Source: Adiantum capillus-veneris (lineage: Eukaryota > Streptophyta > Polypodiopsida > Polypodiales > Pteridaceae). Taken from it: a stretch of DNA of 64,000 nt. Position numbers and translations under genes: made by a program. Of this stretch, positions 33,386 to 45,520 are shown one piece after another. Under the pieces are notes generated by a model that was not told the DNA's origin, did not search any database, and saw only the letters and a list, made by a program, of their open reading frames with translations. The DNA is taken from NCBI GenBank assembly GCA_014529385.2, contig CM043954.1:99222747-99286746 (forward strand). The letters are read 5' to 3'. Positions within the stretch are counted from its first letter, which is position 1. The number at the start of each line of letters is the position of its first letter.

Positions 33386-34610
33386 CTAGGATAGTATGTG
33401 AGAAATGTAGATATGAGAGAAGTGAAGAGATGAGAAGTTTCCCTCCCAAGCCCTATTCTTGCCCGTAGATAATAAGGATACTGCGGAGAGAGATGTACCT
33501 GTAGCAAAGAGAACCTAGAGAGGATGAATTACTAAGAATGAGAGAGATAGGTTTGGTTAAGGAGATGAGATTAGATACATATATATGTATATGTTGGATT
33601 AGAGATGAAAATGAAAACAACAAGAAATCAAGAAAACATCAATGTAGAACACATCTTACTTGAAACCCTTCGGCACCATTATTGATGGGAGAGAGAAGAA
33701 GAGTGGATAATTCCACTTTGATTGATACACCAAGTGCAAGAACTTCTTTGATTAGAGTTGATCTTCCAAGGTTAGCTTGTTGCAAGAATGGCTAGTCTCC
33801 CTCTAGGGAAAAGTGTAGGCTTGGGCTTATGTTAATGGCTAAGTACAATTAGGTGTTACTACTCACTCCCTCATGAATTCCTCTCATCAATGGCTTAAAT
33901 GATTGAGTTCCTTCCAAGGAAGAAGAGGTCCCCTTTTATAGGTGACGGGAACCCCCAAGGGTGAATAGGAATTGGAAAAGTTGGAAATGAGCTGTCCCTG
34001 CATGATGTGGGCAGACTGGGGTCCAGTATTTTGATCATATCTCCTCAACCGTGGCTCCAAATAAAAAAGTAAAAATATGGGCAAAAACTTCAGCTCATTA
34101 TTTACGATTTTCATTTTAAAATTGTTTTCCAGTTCGGATTGGAACCTTGTGTAAAATTTTCATCAAAATAGGGTCCATTTATGGTAGCAAAAGTCTTCAT
34201 GTGGTCTCCTTAGCCTAGACTTTCATTTAATTCCAAAAGACACCTCATGCCATATGAAAGCATGACATTGCTTCTTGACAAAGTTTTGTAATCATGCTTG
34301 CAATAATGCATTAAAATAAGTGTATCTTTGAAATCATGCCACCTAGTGTCCCACTAGGATTTGATTTTCTCCTAGTAGCTATTTAAAAAGAAATATAAGA
34401 AAAGTATAAAAAATACATAGAATATATATATATTGGAGTTTACCTTAGATATAGGATCTAGCTAGGGTGTGAGATGATAATGAAATAGTAGAAATAAAGA
34501 ATCAATGCTTTTTGCCCCAAGTTAAAGAGGCGGAGCTATTGATGCTTTTCCCATAGTATTTTCTGATGGTAAAGTAAGGATATGTTACCCTTGAGAAAAA
34601 TAATAGGATG
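33379..34610 (-). repeat. LTR-like repeat, copy A
   Basis: Aligns over most of its length with 47277-48405, starting at TTCATCTAGGATA and ending near GAGATAGAA. The minus strand holds CACCTATAAAAGGGG (33930-33944), a good TATA region, so it is probably an LTR with a minus-strand promoter. Neither end shows clear TG/CA or a target duplication. It interrupts the leader of the 25-36 kb element and may be a solo LTR. Confidence 0.7.
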
Positions 34611-35351
34611 AGATAGAAGTAACACACATTCATCAATTAGCGATTGAAACTTATCAAATTCACGCGCCACCAATTCTTAAAAATTTCGGCATTACGACAA
34701 AACACTATATTAGTGAATTTGGGAATTTACCAATTCCCACTTTCAAAACAAGCTTAAGATTTGACCACATGGTCAAATCTTAACCAATGTTTTGAGAGCA
34801 TGGCTCAAAAGGCCTTTTCAAGTGCTACCTTATGAAAGTCTTTGATTTTTTAAAAAATTTGAGATTTTTTCATAGGGCCAAATCTTCAAGACATTGGTGA
34901 TTCCCAAATTGGGTTTAAAGTCTCAACGTGAAAATGAATAATTGCAAAATTTTCAATCCCTAACATCACATTGCATTGCATCAACATAGCATAGCATTAC
35001 ATTGCATCATCATAATGGGATCTCTATACAATTCTACACATCTCTAGATTCTAGGGAGGTTGAGAATACCACCTTAATTACCTTCCGTTGAAGATCAATT
35101 GAATGGTCGAATGCTCCAATCCTCCATAGCATATTAGTAAGTTAGCAAAAATTAGTCAAATTAGCAAGGGGTTAGTGAGAAATTAGAGTGTGTAAACACA
35201 CAATTGGCAAGATACGGTTACAGATTAGGGAATTATGAATACAATGCTTCATGCACACACATCCAAAATCCATAAAAACATAAACACACAAGTGAAATTA
35301 GTGAGGGAACGCATTCGTTTATGCCACAATTACACTAGCATAAGACATCAT

Positions 35352-36314
35352 CCCTGCAACGCCAAATGTTGGGGGTTCCATCATTGCAATAGCTCCAATG
35401 ACCAACAAAATTATCAATCCGGAGGGATGAGCTACCCGGCTAAGGTATGGAAACATTCACACGGTTAGTGAGCTAATCGTGGCAACACAAATGGTTAACT
35501 ATACGAGGTGAGCTTCTCGGCCTATGGAGGAGCAAAGCGGCAATGAAAGGAAATCTCCATATCCACTTCTTTCCACCTCCAATCAACCCAATCACACACA
35601 CTACGATTGTAAGACACACACAACACTAATCCTATCATGCAACACACTAATCGGAAGCACACACACATAGATCTATTGAGCACCACACTCCAATCAAACC
35701 TACATGCACACACGAGCAAAAGAGGGCAATCACACAAGATTAGAGAGGGATTAACCACTAATTAGTTAAGATCTAGTTAATCTAAGCATCATAGGCAATT
35801 TAGTTAATCTAAGCATCATAGGCAATCATAAGAGGTAAGAGAGAGGCATAGTGAGAGAGAATGAATCTTTGATTAGTGTTAGTCAAGTCTCATGAGCAAG
35901 AAGAAGCTGAAGGACTCCATATCCACACACCTCAAGAGCTCTCACCAAAGAGTGCTCTCAACAATTGCCTTGAGGACCCTAATTTCTTTTACACATTGCC
36001 TTATATACCTAGGTTAAAAATATGCAATGTCCGGGCGCCCAAGGCCTTTAGGACTCACCACTTACTGAATCTGCAACCTAGGCACAATAAGCGACCTATT
36101 CTTTACAACTTGGAACTCCCATTGAGCCCGTAACACATTAAAATATTACAATGGCTTGAAATATTACGGGAATTTACAATACGTGACCATTTTGGGAAAA
36201 CATGGAAAATGTGCAACTCCAATCTTTACTGCTTCTTTTCATTCATCCTCGATGTGCATTCATATGTCTTCGTTCTTTAGTAGCTTCTATTAACTGATGT
36301 TGACTCAGTTAACA
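35352..36314 (-). repeat. 5' LTR (948 bp) with putative primer-binding site
   Basis: LTR 35367-36314. The minus strand just inside reads TTTGGCGTTGCAGGG (35352-35366), in the right place for a primer-binding site and reminiscent of a shortened tRNA-Asp type; this is tentative. It is longer than the 3' LTR because of a 27-bp tandem duplication (TTAGTTAATCTAAGCATCAT...) at about 35770-35825. Confidence 0.8.
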
Positions 36315-37189
36315 TGACCAAACTGGCATAGAAATGGCCCTCGATAAAACTTAAAACCACTAAAACTTGGCAACCAGGAGTCATATTGCCGATCTGAAAA
36401 GACCAACATGCTCCATAAATCAAGCACTACACCACCCCCATAGCTCCAAATTGGCTTAGACTACATGGCATCACCTGCCCTTTCCGTCTCAGATCTGCAA
36501 TTATCTCCAACTTCAAACTACCATAACTTGGGCACCGTGTCTTCGTTTGACACTTTAGGCTCTGCATTTCTAAGCCAAAAAACATCACTTTGGACATTCT
36601 TCACCTGCCACCATTTCAGGACCAATCTGGAGCCCTTTTGACCCATTAAACCACATAATCATACATATTAGCTTCTACTTGTCTGCCTAGGCTCTTTATA
36701 ACTACTATAGCCCTTTGCTATGTACCTACTAGCCTGTATATTTCTGCTTGTACCACCTTCTATGGTAGACACACTTTGGGTTCACGAACGTTATATAGGG
36801 GGATACTGAACGATGAAACCCCCAAGTTATAACCATTAGCAAATTGAAACTACACATCACCAGTGCCCACTGTGTCAAACACATAATTGTTTTAAAGATG
36901 GTGTAACATGAAATGATGCACCATAATCAATGATCCATTTTTTAAAGATAGTAGTGGAACTTTCAACTAAAATATCATAGTCAAGAGATGAAAAGAGCAA
37001 CACAATCTCCATGTGATTTCGTTGCATTTACTTCTTCAATCTTTACAAATGAACCTTTCTACTAATCTTTGTCTTGAAATTACTTACTTGTAGCTTTTCT
37101 TCATCTTTCTTACATCTTTGCAAACAAACCTTTCTACTCACCTTTGTCTTGAACTTGCTTACTTGTAGCTTTCCTTTTATCTATCTTCC
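36315..37189. other. No gene recognised
   Basis: No supported frame. The start of the copia gag remnant region holds a diverged duplicated block (CCTTTCTACT...TACTTGTAGCTTT at about 37050 and 37127). Confidence 0.55.
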
Positions 37190-38115
37190 ATCTAATTTTT
37201 ATTTTTTTTGTTGTGAATGACTAGGATTATTTCAATGGTAACACTTTATGCCATGATGAGAACAACATTTGATTCTTGACTTTTCTTTTTCTACAGATTC
37301 TTTCTTGACTACGATCTACACCAAACACTAAGAGTGGTAGAACCTTTCTCACTATCAATGCTTTTCTTGTTCATCTCTTCATTCAACAAAGAACAATAAG
37401 AGTATTAGAACCTTTTTCACTATCATTTTTCTTCCTATTCATCTCTTTAGTCAACAAAGAACTAGAAACCTTATCCATGGGGAGTTCATTCCCTGTAAAC
37501 TGAAACTAATTTCCTAACGGGAAGTATCCCAACTTTCTCACAAAGTGGACATTACAAACATAGCTTTCAGGCTATCATTAAGAGGAACCTTTCGTGCAAT
37601 CAACTGGCTAAAAATTGCATTGAACTTGTTCATGAAATCACTGTAAGATTGTTACTAGTTGTTGTAGTAAAGTATCCCAACTTTCTGGCAAAGTGGTCAT
37701 TAGAAACATAGCTTTTAGGATATCATTAACATGAACCTTTTGTGAAACGAACTAGCTTAAAATTGCATTGAACTTGTTCAAGTAATCTGAAACTGAACTC
37801 CCTTCTTTCATGCAATAAGCAACAAGATTATTTAGCCAATAGACTTGTAATGTAGCACTATTCTAATCATAAAGATTTCATAAATGTTGCCATAATACAT
37901 AAGCATCTCCTTCAACATCTTCCACATTGTAGTACACATCCATAACTAAATGGTAGACTTAGCTAGCTCATCTAGCTCTTCGCATTCTTCCAAATCCATG
38001 TTCTAGCATTTGACACCTTAGGCTTAACCTACTTGTTTTAAACCAAAACATTCATGATTTGTAATAAGAAAAGTTGTCTCCATCGAAATTTTCAATGTTA
38101 ATCAAAGAACTATCC
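37190..38115 (-). pseudogene. gag: Antisense copia gag remnant with internal duplication
   Basis: On the minus strand, starting near 38100, N-I-E-N-F-D-G-D-N-F-S-Y-Y is a copia gag N-terminus. E-L-D-E-L-A-K-S-T-I follows near 37970, then T-L-Q-V-Y-W-L-N-N-L-V, M-K-E-G-S-S-V-S-D-Y-L-N-K-F-N-A-I-L, and L-K-A-M-F-L-M-T-T-L-P-E-S-W-D-T-L near 37690. This last block occurs a second time at about 37640-37530 with changes, a partial tandem duplication. A ruined zinc knuckle (C-Y-H-stop-N-N-P-S-H-S) is near 37225. Many stops and frameshifts. It differs from the copia at 1-5.6 kb and is another family. Confidence 0.8.
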
Positions 38116-38324
38116 AAGAAGAATCCATAATGCCACTAAAGGGCAAGAATAATCTTGATAAGCATTTGGCGGAGTTTCAATCAATTGAGTAAATTTTGAA
38201 TCAACAAACACATTAGAATCCAAAAGAATGAATGAAAAGATAAAGAGATGTTCAACCAATCACAACCATGAAATTCACGTGAAAATTTTGGTAGATTTTC
38301 GTTATGCGAGGAATTTTTATAGTG

Positions 38325-40099
38325 TGCTCCATGCTTGAAAGGTGTTTCGTAAATCTCTACAGGTGTTTATCACATGTGTTTTCGACAACGTAATAGTTAT
38401 TACTTCCGATGGTGTGATTTGTGCAAGGCTATAAAGGCATTCATTTTTCTTACCATTTGCATGCTAGCATTGTTTGGTGCCCCCTTAGAGGACAAGTGCT
38501 CCCATGCTCCAATTCTTGTAAAATATGTCTATTCTACAGGCAAATAATGTAAAGGGGCTGTGGGTCCTTATGGACAACCGCCTATGTATGTGCAAATTGT
38601 GGACAACACTTGAGGCGGTCGTATAATTGGATTGCAGCCTTTTGTTAGGTTTAATGGCCATGTGACTGACCGCCCATTACTAACTGCTACTAACTTTCTT
38701 GGAGATCCTTCTTCAAGACTGTACATCCAATTCTACCACAGAGGCAGAGTATGTTGCATTGAGTGAGGCATGCAAAGAAGTATTTGGCTTGCTCGCCTAC
38801 TGAAAGATCTTGGATTGGAGTAGTGTACACCAGTTCTTCATTGTGATAGTTAGAGTGCTATTGCCTTGGCTAAAAATCTAGTGTTTCATTCCAGAACAAA
38901 ACACATTGATGTGTGTTATCACTTCAGTCGTGAATGCCTGGCAAACAAGAGCCTTGATTTAGTGAATATTTTTACATCAGAGAACACAGCGGATGCACTT
39001 ACTAAAATTCTCTCCAGCCATCAGTTTTAGCACTGTCGTGAGTTGATGGGCATTGGGTGAAGAGTGGCTCTCTTCCATTCTTATGGTCTCCCACATTGGC
39101 CATCAAGTGGGAGAATGTTAGGTATAATGGCCATGTGGCTGACCACCCATCACTAACTGCTACTAACCCTAAGTGTACAACTGTACAACTTAGTGCATAA
39201 GATAGAGAAGAAAGAAAGGGGGTACAGAGTATGTGTCGGCTCTCCCCCTCCAATCTATTGTGTGGATATGGTGGTATGTGTGTGTGAGTGTGTGCATGCG
39301 TATTTCTCTTTTGCTATACTCCGAGATCCTCCCCTTCACCTTTGGAGGGTCGTGAGGTTTTGTGAAGCCAAGCAGTAGGGGCCAGGTTACCCAGTGTAAG
39401 GTGGATTAGGTACTCGAGTGATCCATTGACATCCCTTGAGCTTTTGACGTCACATGTAAGTGTTTTTGTCAATCAAACATGGCAGACAAGTTTCCACAGT
39501 TTCATGGATTGCCTAATGAGAATGCATAGACTTTTATTGAAAAATTGGAAGTAAATTGCTTACTGCAAAATATGCTAGACCAATCTATATTGTTGCAGCT
39601 GTTGCAATACAGTTAAGAGGATGAGGCAAAAGTTTGGTTACACAATCATGAAGAGTTGGTGTAGGCACAAACTCCAAGGCAAGGTTTTGGACTACAATCG
39701 TGTGAAGCAAGCTTCCTGGCATAGTAATCAAATCCATTAAAGTACCTGAAAGCAAGCTTCCTGATGAAGTTTGGCATGAAATTTTGGGGTACACTTAAAA
39801 GATTAATCAAAGTGTTGATGATTTGTCATGTAGTTCACCCATTTATGGGATAAATGGGCCCGAGATTTGAGAAATGAAATCCCTCTATCCATGTTAAAGA
39901 AGGACCATTTTGTGGCGAACTTAAAAGAAAGTCTGAAGTTCAAAGTTGAGCTGAAAAGGCCCACTACCTTTGAGGAAGCAATCACTATCACTAGGGAGAA
40001 AGAATAAAAGGCTCAAAGAAACAATGAGTATGGGAAAGCAGTCCTTGTGCAAAGTAATGGTGACCAAAATGAGGGAAATCAGGTAGAGGCTAGAGCCCA
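38325..40099 (+). mobile_element. Gypsy element copy 1: leader and gag fragment
   Basis: The segment aligns with 59401-60440 of a second copy: an LTR- or leader-like part (38325-38642), the region before gag (39339-39485), and gag starting with the ATG near 39488 (F-P-Q-F-H-G-L-P-N-E-N-A). The alignment stops at about 40099, after which a different 1-kb repeat begins. A mini copia element interrupts it at 38643-39338. The gag frame has several stops, so this is a dead fragment. Confidence 0.85.
38643..39338 (+). mobile_element. Internally deleted copia element with 5-bp target duplication
   Basis: CCTTT flanks both sides (38638-38642 and 39339-39343), and the uninterrupted site is seen in the second gypsy copy near 59720. 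The element starts TGTTAGG and ends TTCA. Only 53 bp of the 5' LTR remain (38643-38695), followed directly by a piece of RNase H (W-R-S..., T-T-E-A-E-Y-V-A, K-H-I-D-V), a polypurine tract AAGTGGGAGAA (39105-39115) and the 3' LTR (39116-39338, 223 bp). The RNase H piece has stops and frameshifts. Total length is only 696 bp. Confidence 0.92.
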
Positions 40100-40100
40100 A

Positions 40101-41172
40101 CTAAGGACATCATGACAAAGTTTGTCTCGTGGAGATGTCCATAGAGGATCCATAGGCAAAAAAACACATGAGAGATAAAAGAGTTATGGCCACTCGAACA
40201 TGGGGGTGTACTCTTTCTTGCTAAAAAATGAGCTCTCTGGAAGTTGTACAGGTGCTGCAGCTATTAAAATGGGGGCTCCCTTATCTTTTATTCCCCAAAA
40301 ATATTCTCTCTCTTCTCAGCTGACAAGGCTTCCTTGCAAGACTCCTTTTTATTGGTCCTTTTTTGGCTCAAATTGGGCATGAAATGGGCAATGGTGACCT
40401 TTTGACCAAGGGAGATGGTGGGGGCAAATGTCCAACGGACAAAAATGAGTGTCCAGACACCTATTCAACTGGTGGGAATCCAAAAATGTGCTATCTCCCT
40501 CCCCATGAGTCCAAGAGCCCCTCCAAAGCAAGCCTTGAGAGCTCCTCACAAGTTGATACACCCATAATGGGCTCCCCGTTTAGCCTATATACCCCCCATG
40601 GACTTTCCACTTTTTCCTTCCCATATGGGATAATCCCCCCACCACATGGAACTTCCTCCTCAATCTTCCCAAAACCCCTTTGTGCCCAATAAATTTCTAG
40701 ATTTCCTCCCAAGCAAGAGAGCTTCTCAGAAAACCTTCCCCCAAGCATAACTTGCTACTCCGATCACCGAATGACACAACGTAACACACGGTTGGATCCC
40801 AAGTACTTGTCTACTTCTAGAATTCTTAAACCTCAGCATTTCTAATTTCAATCATCAAGTTGGCCCAAGTGCCTATGTCGCATGAACCCGCAATCACCTT
40901 CTTAGTTAAGACCGCCCACTTCAGATGCCCAGAACTCATGACGTACAAGTGCGATTCACGAGCTATAAAGCATGGCTGAAAATATTTATTAAAAACCATG
41001 TCTTGGGGACTCAAACAACCCAAAATATCAGCATTCAAGCTTGGAAAAATCACACCTTCGTACATGAATTTTTACATGGTCGCTTCCAAGACTTGCAGGG
41101 CTATATCCACATATATACATGAGGCTAGTGGGCAAGCTTTTTGGCATGGCTTAGTAACTTTATGCTCATCCA
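40101..41172 (+). repeat. 1-kb repeat, copy A (inverted copy at 58.2-59.4 kb)
   Basis: Aligns in reverse complement with 58185-59375 over nearly its whole length; examples are GGGGGTGTACTC near 40203, ATGAGCTCTCTGG near 40228, CTTGGGGACTCAAACAA near 41001 and ATATATACATGAGGCTAG near 41112. Possibly an LTR: a TATA-like CTATTAAAATGGG is at 40260, CTATAAAATGGGG in the other copy. No internal gene. Confidence 0.85.
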
Positions 41173-42610
41173 AAAAATGCATGACAACGTGAGTGTCTCC
41201 AAACAAAAAGGACGTGTATCGAAAGCGTCTGGGGAAAAAATCTTACATAAAGCATCCAATACATTTGCTTGATGAGTCACATATATGCTTTAAGAGTGCT
41301 TGAATTATTTTGTTCTCTTGCATTCTCTAGTATAGATACCATCCATACAAGTAGTAACTGCATATAGGTAGTATTACATCATGCATAATGTGGTTTATGA
41401 ATCCCCAGAGGTGTGTACACTCCAAAAGGAAATCTTTTGGTACACTTGGAGCACAAATATAAAGTCAAATATATTTTACTATCACCATTGCAAGCACCAT
41501 ATTCATAGTATGTATGAACTCTTCAACCACCAATTTATACTCATGGATCTCCTAAAATACTTGGAACCATGAAGAATACCTTTATCTTAGGTAGAAGCTA
41601 GTATGAGGTCAAACAAGTACTTTAAGTATACATAAAAGCAAAAATAAGTACATTGGGCCAAAGTGCATAGACTAGGTACTTTAGAACTACCAATTTTGCT
41701 ACATGTACCTTGTAGAAATATATTACATTGAAGATTACCTAGAGTACCTACATTTAGATGGTAGTAATACTACTATGTCAAAGGGTTTGGTGCTCAAAAG
41801 CACTAATGTAAAATCATAAGTTCTATTAGGGTCCTCTTGGACAACGAATGTAGATTTAATGGTAGTTCAAAATGACCTTTGTAAACTCATAGGTCCTTTA
41901 AAACCATGACAATACAACTAATAGGCTCTCTTGGGCTACTTGGAAGCTTCAAAAGGACCTTGACATTAGGTAGAAACTAGCATGCAACCACCAACATGTA
42001 CTTTCAAAATATAAACTCTAGGTATATAGGTACTTTAGATGTACTCTTTGAGGTACTTATTGAAGTATTAATTTCAAGGACTTAGGTACTTTGCAGAAAT
42101 TGGTACTTCATAAAGTACCATTTATAGTGGCTTAGGTACTTTAGTACCTAGCAAAAGGTTTAAAAAAGTACCATGCTAGGTATCATGTTCAAGTTGTAAT
42201 GACTTTAACCTTTTCTTCACTACATGTTTTGATGAGATTTTCTTTTCATTGGACTGGTGGAATTTTATAGAAGTTTCCAGATGCAATATTTACACATCAA
42301 GATCTGTCTTAGATGTTTTGAGGTATTGAAGCCTTAGTTTGTTTTCAAGGTGAAGGATAGGTATACTTGTTTTTGCATTGCTCACATACAAATAATATAC
42401 CTCAAGGACGTATTCAACCAGATAAGACAAAGCAAGATAAGAGTGCACAATGAAGGGTGTGGCTACAACTCTCAAGTATGTTTCAACAAAGAGGATCTAG
42501 GAAAGTGTGGAGCTACTACGTACATGCATAATGCGATCAATGAATTGGCTTGAGACATAATAAGATCAATGAATTGGTTGAGATTGTATTATGTCTCAAG
42601 CTAGATGGAG
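41173..42610. other. No gene; GTACTT-rich stretch and small hairpin
   Basis: Between about 41590 and 42190 the words GGTACTT and AGTACC recur many times in both orientations. At 42551-42599 a 13-bp inverted repeat (TTGAGACATAATA / TATTATGTCTCAA) encloses a direct repeat of GATCAATGAATTGG. No coding frame is supported. Confidence 0.65.
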
Positions 42611-43710
42611 TCTACATTTCATAAGCTATCTTGCTTGAAGGGAGAATGTGATCAATGTGGATTGCATTGATTAGTGCTCTGTCCAAAAGAATAATTTGAA
42701 AATGCATTCAAAATTTCAGTAAAGATGTTTGAAGATGTTGCATCATCCCATCAAGAGGGAAAGAAGCACAAGGATCTATTGGTCAAGGAAAAGGGTTGTG
42801 CAGATTTTACATCCTTCCTTAAAAAGCATCTAACCACCTACATCAGACACAATTTTATTACCAAGTGGCAATCTCAGCAATTGAAAGATTGCATTCACAG
42901 GTTTCCTAGAGACATGGTAGTATCTGTTATAGACTTTGTTAAGAATTACTCTTTCAAGGAGAAAAATGAGATCCAATCAATCCATTAGTACTCTTCACAA
43001 GTCACAATCTTGGTGCACATCACCTATATTTGAGACAAGGCTTATAGGGTGTTAAAGTATATACATTTTTACACCTCTGAGGACAAAGAGCATGAAACAT
43101 TGTTAGTGCAGTGTTGCATGCAATTACATAGTGTGCGGCTACAACATCAAGGATTCAACTCCTTGAAGTGGAACTTGGTCTGGTCCGATGGATGTGATGA
43201 TCAATTCAGGACATCTAGGCCATTTTTATTTGTGTCAAGGTATTCTAGCTTTTGTGATCTCTTGAACATGATTTCAAGTTTCTTGTTTTTTCCTGGCCTT
43301 TGAAACGTGTCATTGATCTAGGTACTACTCTTTGACTGACATTGAGATGCTATGGAGTTTCTTTGCATTGCACCATGCCAAAGGAGAGCATGATGGGGCC
43401 GGTGCAATTGTCAGAAGGGCTCTAACACATGAGAAATTGAAACCTGATGCATGTCACATGAAATGCCAAGTATGTGGTTAGTTTCTTGAAACATAAATTT
43501 CATGTTGAAAACACCTAGTCAGAGGTGACTTGATTTTTTTGGGAGGTCGAAGCGGTTGATGTGACAAGGGAGTGGTAATGGAATTGCAAGCGAGTGGAAG
43601 GGTCACCCTCAATGCATTGTGTGAATGGACACTCTAGGAATGATAAGTGTGAACTTCACTACAAAGATCTTCCATGCGTTTTTTAAGTTTTGTATGTCAC
43701 AACGTTGGAG
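42611..43710 (+). pseudogene. DDE-like transposase-type protein, uncharacterised family
   Basis: A coherent but broken coding region. Order: Cys-rich C-L-K-G-E-C-D-Q-C-G (about 42632) and L-C-P-K-E; a basic helical stretch (F-L-K-K-H-L-T-T-Y); V-I-D-F-V-K-N-Y-S-F (D near 42932) with N-E-I-Q-S-I-H; S-S-Q-V-T-I-L-V-H-I-T-Y; L-V-W-S-D-G-C-D-D-Q-F (D near 43187); then in another frame F-F-A-L-H-H-A-K-G-E-H-D-G-A-G-A (E near 43385); and a C-terminal part with E-V-E-A-V-D-V and C-V-N-G-H-S. Three acidic anchors in RNase H-like order suggest a DDE/D nuclease fold (inference). I recall similar uncharacterised plant proteins. At least six stops and two frameshifts. Confidence 0.7.
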
Positions 43711-43759
43711 GTGGTGCCTTAACAACATGTTAGCAGGTCATGCGACGGACATCTGTAGC

Positions 43760-44640
43760 ATAGCTATCTCACACTAACATAATCCCAATACTCAAGGAAG
43801 TGACTCGGATGGGGCACTTAGACTCTTTGAGGTTCTCAATCTCAAGAAGTGAACCTTAACAAGCAAACAAACCAACTCAACAAGAAAAACCAACACCCAA
43901 TGATCCGAGAAATTTACTCATGTCCTTTCTCACCGCTCTAGGTTATCACGCCGTTTCAGCACTTGAATGGGCTCAAAATGCAACGAAACTTTAGGAGGAG
44001 GTCTAGGAAACCTAGAGGCCCTATCCTACCAACTCTGGTTGCAATCTGACATGGTACCAAAATCACGATCCATTATGAAAAACGTCCTAAAAACTGCAAG
44101 AGATCGGTTTAAAGGGTCTGCTTATGGTTTAGGAACACTGTCTGATGGTCAAAAACACTAATAACAATGATTTAAGCACTAAAATTTGTAATTGAGACTC
44201 ACAAATGCATAGTCACAAACCACAACAAAACTGACAATGAATGAAAGAGCAAGGAAAGAGGAACACAATGCAAGTTTTGGAATTGAAAATAAATTACCCA
44301 ATTGTTAGAAAATTTGATTACCAGTTGGAGCAGGTTCGTAGCTTGAGCGTACGTACAGTAGAGCTCTTTTCTCTTCAAAAGATAAGCCCCCTTTCACATT
44401 AAAGTTATTGACCTTTATACCTAGGGATTTCTAAATGGATAGTGGACGGACTCACATGGACTTTTACAATTGTCATGACAGAATTACATCTCAGGGAATT
44501 AACCTGCTACTCTAGAACCAAGATTTACGTAGAGTATCACTACACTTTCTCGAAAAAATAATATACTACAAATGTGGTGTCCGGCTACGTCTTCGACCAG
44601 GTGGGCGCCTATTCGTTCAATTTGCTAATATTTCCCACTT
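43760..44640 (-). repeat. Possible LTR of a minus-strand element
   Basis: The minus strand carries a TATA-like GGTATAAAGGTC around 44415-44430. A purine-rich GGAAGTGGGAAA at 44633-44644 is placed as a 3' polypurine tract would be. No second copy is in the window, so the ends are uncertain. Confidence 0.4.
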
Positions 44641-45520
44641 CCTAGATCTTGTCGTCCCTTGAACCAACCATGTGCAGTCTTGTCATAGGGTTTGTCGGCA
44701 AGGTTGGTCTTTAGCTTCGAAAGAGATTTTTCATTGATGATGCTCCCCCCTTCCTTGAGTGATTCATATCTTCCATGTTCTTGTTGATATGTACATGTTT
44801 TCTTCAATTGGCGAGGCAATTTTACATCCTTTTGTTTGTTCTTATTCTTGTTGCCACTTTTAACCGTGAAGATTCCTTTTGATGTTGCTTGTGTTTGTTG
44901 GAACTAAGCTTCGTGGGATGTTTATTTTATGATGGATATGCTTTCAAGTTCCATTGCAATGTAAGTCACCTGCAATAGGTCTCCAAAATTGAAGTTATGT
45001 GTGAGCTACTTGTTGATGACTCTCTTGCAGAATTTGTCATTGCTTGTCGTTGTAGGCCATTCTAGTTTGACTTGCCACTTTTTGTGTTGAAGCTGTGTTT
45101 TGTCCTTGAAGGTAAGATTTGCTTTTAACAAGCATGCTTGAGATTTGCAGCTCTTGTTCCAATGCATTGATGATCGTTATGGGTAGCCATTTCCTTATTG
45201 CTGATGTGAAAGGAATATATACAAGAAGATGATGATGAGATTTTCTAGATTAGGGTCTGGACCCTAGATGAGCAAAGGAAAAAAACCCGGTGGGAAAAAG
45301 TGCCTTTGGTTTACGCTCTTAGTGGAGTTGAGAATTTGGATTGAAGTACTTGTCATGTCAGTTAAGTGTCTAGGAGAAACAAAGAAAGAGTACCTAATGC
45401 AAGTGCCAATTATGGGACACTCTATATTCATATGAGAAATTTGTCAAACAGGCTTGGCAACTACTGAAGATCATGTTTATGAGTCCAAGTTAATTCATCT
45501 TTCAGCCTTATTTTCTTGAG
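44641..45520 (-). repeat. 3' part of an element related to the 25-36 kb one
   Basis: 45225-45430 aligns with 26400-26690, including GCAAAGGAAAAAAACCCGG (45280; GACCAAAGGAAAAAAACCC at 26439) and AAAAAGTGCCTTTGG. Short minus-strand frames lack recognised domains. Confidence 0.6.

Larger units (their letters stand above)
25224..36314 (-). mobile_element. Large LTR element lacking recognisable RT
   Basis: Two long direct repeats, 25224-26142 and 35367-36314, begin TGTTGGG and end GACTCAGTTAACA, as LTRs do. A polypurine tract (minus-strand GGAAGGGGGAGAA) abuts the left repeat, so transcription is on the minus strand and the left repeat is the 3' LTR. The interior holds a gag-like frame with a zinc knuckle and two protease-like stretches, but I find no RT, RNase H or integrase motifs. 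The flanking 5-mers (GGGCC and TGACC) do not match. This looks like a large non-autonomous or heavily decayed LTR element. Confidence 0.8.

Noticed and set aside
25219-36319. Target duplication of the 11-kb LTR element
   Set aside because: The flanking 5-mers, GGGCC and TGACC, agree at only three of five positions, so no duplication is claimed.
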